Assembly (NCBI GenBank): GCA_020746105.1
Contig: CM036633.1
Span: 13,190,501-13,254,500, forward strand
Source: Trogon surrucura
Lineage: Eukaryota > Chordata > Aves > Trogoniformes > Trogonidae
Length of the DNA: 64,000 nt
Reading direction: 5' to 3'
In this document: in pieces, positions 49,501 to 60,500 of the stretch
How the letters are laid out: every line of letters begins with the position of its first letter
Position numbering within the stretch: position 1 is the first letter of the stretch
Translations under genes and position numbers: made by a program
The notes under the pieces: model-generated
Told to the model about the DNA's origin: nothing
Databases searched by the model: none
What the model saw: only the letters and a program-made list of their open reading frames with translations

Positions 49501-52500
49501 GAAACGAAGGAGTGGAGCCAAGTGGGAGCTTGGAGTGGGAGACACCAAAATCCTTTCTTCCCCCACGAATGTGGGCTGAAAAGTGTCTGAACCATGCCTG
49601 GAAGCCCCAGGTACCCTTTGGGTGGCTCCGGGGTTCCAGCAGGCTCACAGCTGCTGCTCTCCTTGGCCCGCTGAGCCCCTGCCAGCCCCCTCCTCTCTGC
49701 AGGCACAGCAGGAAATCTCTGAAGGTGCTGGGGAGCGTCGGCGAGCCCATCAACCCTGAAGCCTGGCTGTGGTACTACCATGTGGTGGGAGAAGAGAGGT
49801 GTCCCATTGTGGACACATTCTGGCAAACAGAGACAGTGAGTCCTTGCCTGGGTGTCCCTGGGACCTCTCTTTCCCCTGTGCTCCCCACAGGGTGTCTTCC
49901 CAGGTTTGCTGTAGTGTTTCTTTGGTTCCATGTGGACTAGGTGTTTTGCTTGCCCGCGAGACTCTAGTGTGGCCTTCAAGTGCTGGTTCCCTTCTCCTCT
50001 TTCTTTCTCGGGCCTCAATCAGGCTCCGAGGGGAGGCCTTCCTCTCCAGTGGGTCCCTGCCAAGGTCTACTCTGGACCCTGCTCTCCTCCCTCTCTTTTT
50101 GTCCCCCAGTAGCTCCAAAGCTTTGTGCTTTGGGTGCCTGTCGGCTGCTTTATCCTTCCCAAGGCCCCATCTCCACAACTGCCCCGAGCGTGTGGGACGT
50201 GAGGTGACCAGAGCTGATGCAGGCAGCTGTGGCACAGGCTGGCACAGCCCAAACTCACTCGTTTTTGCCTCTTTTTGTAGGGTGGCCACATGCTGACACC
50301 CCTCCCTGCTGCCACTCCCATGAAGCCGGGCTCTGCCGTAAGTACTTCTGTACTCCTCCCCAGGGGTGGGGAGGGCTCTCTGGGGGGTGCAGCAGGGCTC
50401 TGACATTGGCTGTGCCATGGCCTGGTGGTCACCAGGGGAGTCGTGGGGTGGTGTTGCAGGCGGGGAGTTGACCACCACCCAAAATCCCAGGCCTGGCCCC
50501 ATGCAGCTGTGCCACGGCCTCCCCAAAGATGCCCTTGCTCTGCCTCCCGCTTGCTCTGGTTCACGGGGTTTTGATGCAGGGGCTCACCTCCATGTCTCCT
50601 TGCTCTCTGGTCCTCATGGCAGACGTTCCCCTTCTTCGGTGTGGTCCCTGCCGTCTTGAACGAGTCGGGGGAAGAGCTGGAAGGAGAAGCAGAAGGCTAC
50701 CTGGTAAAGAAGGGCCAATGCCCACCCTCCCCTTGTCCATTTCCCAAGAGCTCCGGGACCTTCCTGGTAGCGCACACACATCTCTGGGTCCACACAAGGG
50801 AGCCCCTTGGGTGGCAGGAACCCCCTTCACTGCCATAACTCACTGGGGGCTTTCTGCTGTAAACAATCGGATGGTTAAATGCACTTGCACACATGGGCAA
50901 GGCAGGAGGACAGAAATGACTTTTCAGCCAAGCTCCTTCCCCCATGCCAAGCTTGGTGAGACTTTCCCAGTAGCTCAGTGCTGGGCAGCAAGAGGCTGAG
51001 TGTCACCACTCAGGGCTGTCTCTGTAGCACCTCTGTCACTGCATCCATCTCTGTCGCTGTGGTTCAAAGCCCAGGTTGTTGGTTTTGTGCCGACTGACCA
51101 TGTTTTTCACCATCAGGTATTTAAGCAGCCCTGGCCAGGAATAATGCGCACGCTGTATGGAAACCACCAGCACTTCGAAACCACGTACTTCAAGAAGTTC
51201 CCTGGGTACTATGTGACAGGCGACGGTAAGGGTGGCCAGGGAGTGTCTGGCTGCAGAGGCCTGGGGACAGCAATTTAAATCTTACCATGTCCTGGCCTCA
51301 GAATCTGTTATCAGTTGCTCCGAGGGCTGGCGCTGCTTCCTTACGCTGTCACTTCTGGCTATTTTTAGGTTGCAGGAGAGATAAAGATGGTTATTACTGG
51401 ATCACAGGGCGAATTGATGACATGTTGAATGTTTCTGGTAAGAATGAGTTTTGTCTTCAGTGGGGACCAATGTGCTTTTTGACACTAGTTAAAAAAAGCA
51501 CCTTGCTTTATGGGGGACACTTCTGCATCTGGGACTCTGCCTAGCAACCTGTTGTCAAAATGGATCTAATTGCGGGCCCACGTTTATTTCCAAGACAGAC
51601 AAGTCTGTGACTTGGTGACTTTCTGCATTGTTTCCTCTCGAGATAACGGACTGGAGGGAAGGAACCTTCTGTAACCTCTCAGAGCAGGTCCTTACCCAGC
51701 CAAGGTGCCTCTCTGCTGAAGTATTTGGGGCCACAGGGGGTCACAGAGGTTGGGCAGGACCATGTGGTCCCTAACCCAACCTGCTGCTCCATATAGGGCT
51801 TAACCCCAAAGCTGGATCAGGCTGCTTGGAGCTGTGTCTGCAGAGGTGGAGATTCTCCCACCAATCTTGACTGAGTTTTTGAGATTCAGCTGCTTCTCAG
51901 CCTGTTGTTTTCCCTGTTCTGTACTTAAAGCTCCCTCTCTCCTTTCCCTGGAGGCTGTAGCCTGCAGGTGCTTACTGCTGGCTGTGAGGTGCTGCTGGAC
52001 TTGACTCTGGATCAAAGTAGATCCATTCACCTGACCAGCAGTGCTTGATCCTCCACCAGCTGGTGGTTCTGGGTGTTGACTGCTTTCCCATGGACGGTAG
52101 TGCCAGGGTGACGTGTCAGAGCACAGGTGCAGGAGCAGGGGTGCACAGGAGGGAGTTGTGCCCCTGCCCTGAGATGTGGAGCATTGTTTTATTTCCCCAC
52201 GGTGATGAGCTGGAGCTGGGCTGGTTCCTGGGCTCTAAAGATCCTCTTCCTCTTCTGCACCTCCCAGCTGACCCATGGGGGCAGGTCTCCTCTTCCTGAA
52301 CCCAGCTGTGAGCAGTTCATGATCTGTTTGAGAAAAAAGTGCCTAAACGTGAGAGAGAGAACAGCTAGGGGAGGTGGCCTTGCTCTGCAGGTAGCTGATA
52401 CCTGGCAGCTTCAGCACTGCTGAAATCAGTTTCTCTTTCTCCAGCTGTTGTCTTTTCTCAAGTAAATGAAATCGATGCAATCATACCTAGAGTTTAAGGC

Positions 52501-53978
52501 CTTTTACACCTGCGGAGCTCTTCCTCCCAGCTGCAGGACCCCAGCCCCACGCAGGTCTGTAAATCACTGCCTCTCCTTGCTTCCAGGCCACTTGCTGAGC
52601 ACTGCAGAGGTGGAGTCAGCCTTGCTCGAGCACGCTGCCATCTCCGAGGCCGCGGTGGTCAGCCGCCCCCACCCCCTGAAAGGCGAGAGCATCTACTGCT
52701 TCGTGACCCTGAGAGATGGCCACGAGGGCACCAAGAACCTGACAGATGAGCTGAAAAAACAAGGTAGAGGCAGCCAAATACTTGGGAGGTTACGTGGTGA
52801 GGAGAGGGAGGACAGTGCTGGGCAGGTGATGGAAGAGTTAAGGGCTTGGGTGCTTCAACAAGGGTTTGTGTAGTGGGAGGAATGCAGTGTGGACAAATGC
52901 GACAAGGTGCCCCCTCTGATCAGAGAGCACGCCTGGCGAAGACTAAAATTAGTTCTCCCAGCCTTTGGCTGCTCATGTGATGCCATCTCTACATCTTGGG
53001 AGTTGGCAGCTCTGGGAAGGACTGGGGTACCCGTCCAGCTTGTGTTTGCATCAGCGCTCTCCTGGGTGGGCACGGCTCTCCCTGGCAGCTTTGGACTTGC
53101 TGCCAGGATCGTTCGGTCGCTTTGGGGTAGTGCTCTGGGTGTTTGTGCTCTCAAGGGACCTCCTTCATTGTCCTGACAGGCTGCAGCATTTAATAAGTCA
53201 AATGGAGCCGTGGCATTTCGTTCACTGTAGGAACCCAATGGTGAAGCAGTCCTTCCTTTATCAAAATGGTAATGGTGGTTGGCATAGCCATTACAGAGGT
53301 CTCTTGAAGATGGAGAGAATGAAAAACTGAGTACTTTTGCTTTTGGGAAGATGTGCTTATAGCCCTATTGGCATTGCAGGTCTTGCTGCCCTCTCCCACA
53401 GCCTGAAGGCTCGGGGGAAGCAGCCTGAATTGCTGCCCTTACCTGGTTCCCCAGGAGCTGGGCTCTGCTCTGCATGTCATAACTGGGTCATCCTCCCTGA
53501 AAAGGATGAGTGTGGTATCTTCTAGTACCTACAATTAAACTACTTTTTTTTTTTTTTTATTGCAGTCAGAGAAAAAATTGGACCGATAGCAACGCCTGAT
53601 TACATCCAGTATGCCCCTAGCCTGCCCAAAACCCGCTCAGGTAAGGGGCCCAGAGCCAGTGCGGGAGGGGCTGAGTAGTTCCTGTCAGTGGAAGGAAATT
53701 AGCCCTAAATTACTTGTTCAGGGCTGCTCAAATTCAGGGGGGAGCAACCTCAGGGCAAGCAGGATGCTGCAGGTCTGGGCACTCCCCACTCCTGCTGAAG
53801 ATGTTGAAGAGATCTTTACTCCTGCTTTCCTTTTGTGGCTGTTGTTACAGGAAAGATTACCAGGCGGATATTACGGAAGATTGCCAAAAACGACCAAGAC
53901 GTGGGGGACATCTCCACCTTGGCAAACCCCGGCGTCATAAAACATCTCTTCAACAACAGATGTGACACTAAACAGTAG
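25178..53978 (+). CDS. ACSS2: ACSS2 acyl-CoA synthetase short-chain 2, complete, 18 exons
   Basis: The 18 coding exons join to 681 residues, with GT-AG borders and consistent phase throughout (human is 701; the difference is at the N-terminus and in a mid-protein loop). The enzyme makes acetyl-CoA from acetate, ATP and CoA via acetyl-AMP in cytosol and nucleus, feeding lipid synthesis and histone acetylation. Visible in order: ACAS_N ([13 protein letters not shown], residues 42-54); the AMP-binding P-loop [12 protein letters not shown] (294-305, across exons 8/9); [40 protein letters not shown]; hinge [12 protein letters not shown]; and PKTRSGKITRR, whose Lys641 aligns with human Lys661, the catalytic, acetylation-regulated lysine. 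No mitochondrial presequence is seen, which argues against ACSS1. The start ATG has a strong context (gccccgccatgg). ACSS2 is convergent with GSS. Confidence 0.97.
25527..25722 (+). CDS. ACSS2: ACSS2 exon 2 (ACAS_N domain)
   Basis: Encodes [40 protein letters not shown] and [20 protein letters not shown], the N-terminal acetyl-CoA synthetase domain. It ends within the Trp codon of VAFYW at tg/gtaaat. Confidence 0.95.
28225..28655 (+). mobile_element. CR1 LINE 3' fragment with partial ORF2 frame
   Basis: Sense orientation. The frame reads [20 protein letters not shown], then [27 protein letters not shown] and [20 protein letters not shown], to TAG at about 28,579. This is the C-terminal end of CR1 ORF2 followed by the 3' UTR to ttctatgatt. 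It is 5'-truncated, as usual for CR1. Confidence 0.92.
31560..32480 (+). mobile_element. CR1 LINE, 5'-truncated, with intact C-terminal ORF2 frame
   Basis: An open frame at 31,546-32,385 reads through the C-terminal part of the CR1 reverse transcriptase and its extension: [108 protein letters not shown]. It is followed by a CR1 3' UTR and repeated attctgtg octamers. The lack of stops over 270 codons marks it as the youngest CR1 in the window. Not autonomous: the 5' half is missing. Confidence 0.95.
33040..33310 (+). mobile_element. CR1 LINE fragment, reverse transcriptase finger region (decayed)
   Basis: Translated matter resembles the CR1 RT segment: [33 protein letters not shown], then a decayed EEGPGN...P.N stretch in place of the family's DPGNYRPVSLTS. 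It comes from a more 5' part of the element than the copy at 31.6 kb, so it is an independent, older insertion. Confidence 0.7.
42791..42882 (+). CDS. ACSS2: ACSS2 exon 3
   Basis: Completes the Trp codon and encodes [20 protein letters not shown], then [10 protein letters not shown]. It follows a 17-kb intron yet joins exon 2 in the same order as the human protein, so no exon is missing between them. Confidence 0.95.
43381..43484 (+). CDS. ACSS2: ACSS2 exon 4
   Basis: Encodes [20 protein letters not shown] then [15 protein letters not shown], the start of the AMP-binding fold. Ends in phase 0 at gtg/gtacga. Confidence 0.95.
43781..43853 (+). CDS. ACSS2: ACSS2 exon 5
   Basis: Encodes [20 protein letters not shown] then LITA, continuing HSIV from exon 4 with the family's FAGFS...L.ERI motif. 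Confidence 0.95.
44611..44686 (+). CDS. ACSS2: ACSS2 exon 6
   Basis: Encodes [20 protein letters not shown] then RKCKD, ending two bases into a Lys codon at aa/gtaagt. Confidence 0.94.
44968..45076 (+). CDS. ACSS2: ACSS2 exon 7 (variable loop)
   Basis: Encodes [20 protein letters not shown] and [17 protein letters not shown]. The loop after KHLGR is less conserved and two residues shorter than human. Confidence 0.92.
47756..47893 (+). CDS. ACSS2: ACSS2 exon 8 (P-loop, first part)
   Basis: 46 codons, phase 0/0: [46 protein letters not shown]. The ATP/AMP-binding signature [11 protein letters not shown] ends at the exon border, and its final Gly is the first codon of exon 9. Confidence 0.96.
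48117..48287 (+). CDS. ACSS2: ACSS2 exon 9
   Basis: 57 codons, phase 0/0: [57 protein letters not shown]. Contains the strongly conserved [11 protein letters not shown] motif. Confidence 0.96.
49029..49162 (+). CDS. ACSS2: ACSS2 exon 10
   Basis: Encodes [40 protein letters not shown] and EPVK, with the FYTAPTAIR motif of the acetyl-CoA synthetase active site. Confidence 0.96.
49703..49835 (+). CDS. ACSS2: ACSS2 exon 11
   Basis: Encodes [40 protein letters not shown] and [13 protein letters not shown] and DTFWQTET contribute acetate and adenylate binding. Confidence 0.96.
50281..50337 (+). CDS. ACSS2: ACSS2 exon 12
   Basis: 19 codons, phase 0/0: [19 protein letters not shown], continuing DTFWQTET with the conserved GGHM. 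Confidence 0.95.
50623..50703 (+). CDS. ACSS2: ACSS2 exon 13
   Basis: 27 codons, phase 0/0: [20 protein letters not shown] then GEAEGYL. Confidence 0.95.
51117..51225 (+). CDS. ACSS2: ACSS2 exon 14
   Basis: Encodes [20 protein letters not shown] then [17 protein letters not shown], with the conserved YYVTGD aspartate that binds the ribose hydroxyls of AMP. Phase 1 at the donor. Confidence 0.95.
51369..51437 (+). CDS. ACSS2: ACSS2 exon 15 (hinge)
   Basis: Encodes [20 protein letters not shown] then [12 protein letters not shown] is the hinge about which the C-terminal domain rotates between adenylation and thioester-forming states. Confidence 0.95.
51740..51860 (-). mobile_element. Possible old CR1 fragment (ACSS2 intron 15)
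   Basis: Reads gggtcacagaggttgggcag, then aacccaacctgctgctcc and caaagctggatcaggctgct, resembling a reversed, strongly diverged CR1 3' region. Weak by eye. Confidence 0.35.
52587..52763 (+). CDS. ACSS2: ACSS2 exon 16 (C-terminal domain)
   Basis: Encodes [40 protein letters not shown] and [18 protein letters not shown], the mobile C-terminal domain. It continues GHLLST from exon 15. Confidence 0.95.
53566..53640 (+). CDS. ACSS2: ACSS2 exon 17
   Basis: Encodes [20 protein letters not shown] then PKTRS, ending one base into the Gly codon before the catalytic Lys. The acceptor is preceded by a 17-T tract. Confidence 0.95.
53851..53978 (+). CDS. ACSS2: ACSS2 exon 18 (catalytic lysine, stop)
   Basis: Encodes [40 protein letters not shown] and KQ, with TAG at 53976-53978. 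The first Lys is the invariant C-terminal lysine needed for adenylate formation and is switched by acetylation in the family. Confidence 0.96.
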
Positions 53979-54657
53979 TGGCGAGACCTGTCCCTGCTGA
54001 GCAGAACCGTACCAGCAGCAGTGTCCTGCCAAGCAGGTCCTCTGAATAACCGCTGCCTGCCCTGGGGAGGGAGCCTTCACCCATTGAACTGAATGTACAA
54101 AGATTAGGAATGAGGGAAAGGCTGGCTCTGGAGAGGTCACGTCTCTCGGGCACGTCCGTGCTTTGGAGGACGTTCCAGATGGGTATCACGCATCTGAGGT
54201 CCAGCCTCATGCACAAAGGGACTCGCCCTCCTCCCTTTCCAACACCTCTTTCTTGAGTTTTAATTTTATTTTCTTGGGGGAATGGAGGGTATTAACTAAC
54301 TTGATGTAATTGAGGGGCCCTGGCACCTAGTGCACAGCAGAGAGGAACTTTGGGGCTTGGAGGGGAAGTGGTGCTGGAGTTACCCAACGCAGGCTGGCCG
54401 GGGAGGGGCAGCTCCCACTGCCCATGTGCCAGCTCAGCTTCCTTTTCTGGTTTGGGGAAGAACTTCAAATCGCTCTCACGTCATAACTGTGTAGCTGAAT
54501 TTTAGTCTTGCATCCACCGTCAGAGCCTGTTGCTAGCAGAGCTCTCCGAGCCTGAAAGGGAGTGGGGCGAGGCTCAAGGGAGCTCTCTGCTTCAAGTCGT
54601 TTTTTTTAGAGCAATTTGGTTCCACAGTGCCAGCTAGTGCGATTTCCCCCCCCACCC

Positions 54658-54775
54658 CCAATCACAGAATAGCCTAGATTGGAAAAGACCTTTAAGATCT
54701 TTGATTCCACCTGTTCTCCCAGCACTGACAAGTCCTTGACTAAACCGTATCCCTCCAGCATCCTTCACTGGCCGT
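54658..54775 (-). mobile_element. CR1 LINE 3' tail exapted into the ACSS2 3' UTR
   Basis: The plus strand reads aatcacagaatagcctagat, then tggaaaagacctttaagatc and ccagcactgacaagtccttg, the reversed CR1 terminus. It lies downstream of the ACSS2 stop and upstream of its predicted poly(A) signal, so the transcript should carry antisense CR1. Confidence 0.85.
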
Positions 54776-55598
54776 GAACGTGACAGGGGGCCACAGATGG
54801 TCTGAGGGAGAAAAATCTTGGTCTGTTGTGCTCCACAGAGCACCCCTGCCACCAGCTCACAGCTGGGTGTCCCAAGGCAGGAGTGAGTGTTGCTCTTACC
54901 AAACAAGCCAGACTGAGGCACCTTTCCTGTCACAGGCAAACGACAACCATCACTACAGCAAAGGAACCAAGGCAGGCAGGGCCTTTCCCATCAGGAAAAA
55001 AAATGGTGGAAATTAGCTTTTGCTTTAATCTAACATGGCTTCATACTGATGAAAAAACAACCAAACAAACCCAAAACCTCAAGCCCAAGAGCCTGAGCAT
55101 CCTCAGGGTGCTGCCAAAGCCATTCTTCAAATGAATTACATTTAACTCCAGCCCTGGGTGGGGTTGGGAGAGATACCTCCTTTGTAATATCGGTGTAAAA
55201 AATTGCATGTGAACTGTTGAATTTTGCACTTAAAACCACCAAAGGAGAAATGGGCTTTAAAACTTGCTGCGGCAGCCATTTAGGCGAGTGCCAAGGTACA
55301 GGCTTTACTCCCAAGTTGAGCTCACTTTTGGCTGAGCTGGGAAGGAGGCGGCTGCCTCTGAGGCCGGTCACTCAGGGCAAGTTGTTCAAGACCCAAATCT
55401 CACTTCTTACCTGCTGCTCTCACTGGCACAGCACTTCTCGGTGATCTGTAACCTCGGCGTGTGCCAGTCTCCCCCTCCACGAGTCCGTACCACTGGTTCC
55501 TGCCCCCCTCGTTGACAGGGATTCCTCCAGCGACTCCCTCTGTTACTCCTCACCTGCTGTGTGATTCTGGCTGGCAACAGCTAGCTTATGCGAAATGG

Positions 55599-55604
55599 AA
55601 TAAA
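55599..55604 (+). promoter_or_regulatory. ACSS2 polyadenylation signal AATAAA
   Basis: Canonical AATAAA in atggaataaaattc, followed by a G/T-rich stretch (gagggtgtgggggttgg) about 35 bases downstream, as expected of a downstream element. Confidence 0.75.
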
Positions 55605-57428
55605 ATTCAAGGAGACAAAATGGCAGCAGAGTAAAGAGGGTGTGGGGGTTGGAGGTGCTCGTCTGCTGCTGAGGCTGGGGGAGACGGGGGTGCTCAGGCA
55701 TTGCTGTCAGCCCTGCTGCGCCCTAACTGGGGTAGGGATTTGGGGGTGGGTGGGTTACTGCAGAACCCAGGGCCAGGACACGGCTCCAGCAGGCTGAAGG
55801 CGCTGAAGGCTCAGGAAAGGCTCAGGCCCAGGCATACAGCTGCCCCGAAACGTGGCCAGGGAAGAGGCAAACACCTCCTTGTTGCAGCTAAGTTCAGACA
55901 AAACCAGCACAAGGACAGCATTCAGATGGTGCAAACGTTTTAATTTCTGGCTGAGGATAATCAACCTCCCCCTCCAAACGAAATAACCACCCGCGAGTCA
56001 CAGAATCAGTCAAACTTACAGAACCGAATTATTTCCAAGGTGAAAGATCGACGATTGAGGAACACAGCGCCATGGCTCCGCCGCAGCGTGCGAGGAGGGT
56101 GCAGGGCTGTCAGTCAGCACATTCGTTCTTGAGAAATACCAGCTTTACCCTGCTTCTCTGGTGTCACTAAAAGGGCAGAGCTGAGGCTGCCTGGGTGCTT
56201 CACCAGGGCATTGCCACAAAGGTGCAGCCCCTGTTTTCCCTTGAACTGCTCAGCTGAGGAGGAAGAGGAGCTGGAGGACGAGGCAAAAGCCCACAGGCAG
56301 GAGAGCCCACACTCCTCCACATCCCTCCTTCCTGCTCTGTTCCCACAGATTCACAAAACTTGGAGGGAGACATGTCTCGCCATCCCCTGGTCCCAGAGTG
56401 AAGCCCTTGGCAGCCAGAGCTGCCTCTCCTTTCATTCCTTTCCTTCCTTGCCTCAAAGCTCCCAGTCTCAGCCCACGCAACACCCCAGTGTCAAGGCCTC
56501 CTGGCACCACTCTCGGGCTGTACGTGCTGCAGCAGACCAGGCAGGGAGATGCTCCAGTGCAAGACTTGCAGGGGCACAAGCCCTCAGGTTTAGCAATTCG
56601 CTGGTTGGGACACAAGGCTCCACAATTCATCATTGTGCTGGGAATTTGCCCCCACCGTTGATTCTTATGCCAGCCCCTGGGGATCTGCTGGGCAAGGCTG
56701 CGGGAGGCAAGAGGAGCAGAGGCAGCCCTCCCTAGGGCAGGGCCTGCAGGGGCATTCTGCATCGCTGCCTGCATGGTGTAGCAGAGGCACAAGTCCCCAG
56801 ACCAACAAAAACAGGAGCTGGGCAAAGCAAGAGCAAGCAAGAGGCCCTTGGGCAGATGTCAGGAGCCCCAAGGATCCTCAGGCACATGGAAAAGGAGAAA
56901 CCAGGGCAGCAGCATCTGAAGGAAGGCTGGAGGGGCTGTGGGCACGTGGAGCTGGGCTCCCCTATTTAACCTGGAAAGCACGGAGGCACTGGGCCACAAA
57001 CCCCACAGCTGAAGGCCATTACTTGCACATCCACCTTTTGTTCCCCAGGCTCTGGGTTTCTGCATTTCCAGAAATTACGCAGCATCAAGGAGCATGAAGC
57101 TGGGAACAGCATGGGTGCCTGTTGTGGCACACTCACCCTTCAGCTTCGCTGTACGTACCCCTCCCCGCAGGCTCCACCCCAAGAACCTCAGTCCCGGGGG
57201 AAGGTCACAGCTGAGCCAGCAGAGCAGGGGAGTCCCTTCTTCCCACAGGAGAAATTGCAGAGGAGAAGCTGGGGCTGGCAGGCAGGTGGTTTGAGCAGTT
57301 GTGTCCACACAGTCCCTCCACAGCCCGCAGCGCGTCAGACCTTGGTAAGCGCACCCTAAGGATCATCCCCGCGGCAGCTCAGCTCTTGGGGCAGCAGAGC
57401 GAGGCGGGCAGGCCGGGGCATCGCCTCC
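55605..57428 (-). other. ACSS2-GSS convergent gap and likely GSS 3' UTR
   Basis: About 1.8 kb between the ACSS2 poly(A) signal and the GSS stop. The right-hand 1.5 kb may be GSS 3' UTR if the ATTAAA at 55,939 is used. No other gene or mobile element is recognised here. Confidence 0.55.
55939..55944 (-). promoter_or_regulatory. Candidate GSS polyadenylation signal ATTAAA
   Basis: The plus strand reads tttaat, which is ATTAAA on the minus strand. I found no canonical AATAAA on the minus strand between here and the GSS stop at 57,429. If used, it gives a 1.5-kb GSS 3' UTR ending about 300 bases from the ACSS2 signal. Confidence 0.4.
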
Positions 57429-57552
57429 TCACACCACGTAAGGAGTGTCCAGCACTGCCACCCCCGCTGCTACCCCGCCGTCCGCGTGCTCGATGGCCTT
57501 CGTCCGCAGGAGGTGGCCGGCAGCCTTGTTCATCACCATCTCCTTGCCCTGC
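57429..57552 (-). CDS. GSS: GSS terminal exon
   Basis: Encodes [20 protein letters not shown] then [20 protein letters not shown] and TGA (57429-57431). Holds Arg450/Lys452 equivalents and the alanine-rich loop that closes over glycine. Confidence 0.95.
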
Positions 57553-60500
57553 CTGCAAAGAAAAGGGCAACTGAGCGCCCAAAAGCTAAGGCATCTCGTC
57601 TTCGGCCATTCATGTTGCCTGGTGCAGCGCGGGGCAGAACAGACACATAAAAGCCCCCAGGCTAGTGCAGAGGTGTCTGCAGCCAACAGAGCTGCGCTGG
57701 TTTTGTGCCTGCCAGCGACTGTGCCCTTTCTCAGCTGGGCTGCTTTGGTCCAGTTGCGCTGCACGTAGGCGTCAGGTTCCGAAAGCTGCCAGAGTACGTT
57801 TCTAAAACTGTACAAAGCCTTGAATTTCTAAGCTGTGGAAACATTTCTACGGGCCTATGAAAGTTTTAAACAAAAGCAGCAGCTATTTAACGATGAACAC
57901 AGGTATTTCTGAGATCGCCAGGGCTTCAGAAAAGCATGTGGCTGCATCCAGAACCCATGAACTACTCTCAGAAATCAGGGATGTTCAACCAGTTCCGCGT
58001 GGTCGTTGACACCAGTAAGTGCCAGCACCACCTCTGTGGTTTTTCAACTCGTTTGGCAGCAGGCAGGAGTGGCAGTTCAGCGCTCAAACACGGCGCTTGG
58101 AGAGCTGCTGCCAGGGGCAGAGAGAGAACGGGCACATCTGACCCCCATCCCTCCACCTCCCCAAAGCCATGTGCCCTGCTCACACAGCACAGAGGGGAAA
58201 ACGCCCCCACCCCGAGTGCTGGCAGGTGCACGTTTCTCACCTGACGTAGACACCAAAAATACCGAGCTCCGAGATGCACTCGGTCACTTGTAGGGGACTG
58301 TGAGCCCTCAGCAAGTAATTCATCGCTGGCTGTGGTTTGATCTTATCCATCAAGATGTAGGAGGTTCTCTCAGGGCTGTCCCTGATATTCTCCAGAACCT
58401 TCCTGAGCTCTTCACCATAGAGGTTGTTCCCTGACAAGAAAACCAGCAAGTCAAGCCCTTCCAAGCTACTGCAGCCCCAACGGACCCAGCCTTGGCCTCC
58501 CCATCCCCCAGCTCTGGGGCCTGGGAGGCTTCTCAAGGAGCAGCACTACCTTACTGCCATGACTAGTCCCCCAGAGCAGCTACAAGCCAGCCCCCACCCT
58601 CACCTTTTATCCCTCAGCACAGGACCAGGAGCCATCCCAGAGTTACTGCCTCTCCTGGACACGGCACAACCCACAAGGAAAACCTGCAGGGACCCCATTA
58701 GGCTCATACCTCCACCTTCTCGCTGTGGCTTCAGCACAAAGCGGTCAGGGTCAGCGATGGCCGCAGCGGCTATCTTGTCACCCTCTTTGCCCTGGTAGGG
58801 AAGGGTGGCAACAGAAAAGCATCAGGGAGGAGGGAGCATGGGCTCCTCAACAGTCTGCTCTGAGCAGGATCATCAAAGACCACAACAAAACTTCCTCATC
58901 TTCTTAACCAAAGAGAAACATCATGCAGGGCAACCACACCTCGGCACGTTTATTTCTGCTCCAACCCTGCTCACACTCACCATGTCCAGGGAATAGAGCC
59001 CAGCAAATGTTTCTCTTATTCGAGCGACAGCCTCAGGACGGCCAGGCAGCAATCTCTCCAGCGTTCCTGGCCGGCTCAGCTCCTGCTGGACCTTCTTGGT
59101 GCCTGCGAGCTGGGTAGCAATGTCAGGGCATTTCACTGCCCTCGATCTCTCCAGCAACAACCGTGCCTCCCAGTTCTGAGACAGAAAAACAACAACCATC
59201 TTGTCAGCAAAACAAACACACACACACGCCCCCCACAGAAAGAAAAAAAATAAAATGTTTTCTCCACTCTTTTTTGTTCGGTTATTGCCTGCAGGGCTGT
59301 GGGGGTGGCAGTAACACAGCAGAGACAAGCAGACATACACACATGGATTTCCCACCTCTCTGGAAACAGCACAGCTAAGTTAGCCTTTCCCTGCATCCTC
59401 TCCACAGCTTGTCCAGTGCTGCCACCTCCAGACGACAGCAGGATCTGGCCTGTAGCAGGACTACCTGCAGCCTACCAGTCCTAGAAAAGGCCCAAGTGTG
59501 ACCCGTCGATCAAGTCAAAACCCTTTAAGCAGGTGTTAATACCCGCATTAACCCATCGTGTACAGAAGCAGCTCAGTGCTGCAGTAAGAGTTCACCACAC
59601 GAGTGGTTCCTGGAGAAGAAAGCCGCTCGTTTTCCCTTTTGCAGGAGTGCCAGGGGCACCTGCCTGCCCTGCGGAGCCACAGCTGCCCAATGCCAGCAGT
59701 CACCCAGGACAGGACAGACGCCCCTGGGATCACAGGGCGTCTCAAAAGTCGCCTGGCAAGGCCACAGCGTGGGCAGGTTCTTGAAATGAGCACCCAGCAC
59801 TGACCTGCTGGTTGTAGTTGCTGGGCACGTAGCCCTCCCGGTAGTACACCACAGCTACCTCCTGGCCGTCTCTGGAACAGAAACCAGCAGCATTCTCAGA
59901 ACCAGCCCAGGCCCTGTCCACCTCTGCCCAAATGCCCCAGCACCAACAAGACTGCAACAGGGTACGGCACACAACGCACTACGGCACTTTCCCCCTTCTC
60001 CTTGACCCCCGCAGGCTGTTCTGCTCCTGGCTGGCTTTGCCAGAGAATGCCAAGAGCTGCAAGACCTGGCTCCTCAAAACCAAGCCCTGTTCTGAGACAC
60101 GGGGAGCTGACACCCGACCTCTGCCCTCACTAACCAAAGGCACCCAGCCCAGCCGGGAGGAAAGAACCTGCTGGGTTTTTTTAACTTGCTTTTGACACTG
60201 GGAGCTAGGCCTGCGAGATTCTGGAAGCTGGGAGGGAACAAGGTCCTTCTCCAGCACGAATTCAAGGCTTTGGCCACACAAACTGCATGTGGTCAGGGAA
60301 AGCAGCACAGATGCCGCCGGCAGCCAGGCAGCGTAATTGCAAAGGCATCTGTCAGTAAGAAGAGAGGATGCTGTGGAGGAAATACAGGGGACACACTTTC
60401 CCCTTAACTGTCTGGCAATGACAAATGTATTTGTTAACACTAAAGAAACATCAAAGGTCAAACCATGGAAAAATCAGCTCAACTACAGAAAAAAAAAATA

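Larger units (their letters stand above)
53979..55625 (+). other. ACSS2: ACSS2 3' UTR
   Basis: About 1.65 kb from the stop to AATAAA at 55599. Includes a reversed CR1 tail at 54,658-54,775. The end is inferred from the first canonical signal, with no transcript evidence. Confidence 0.65.
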
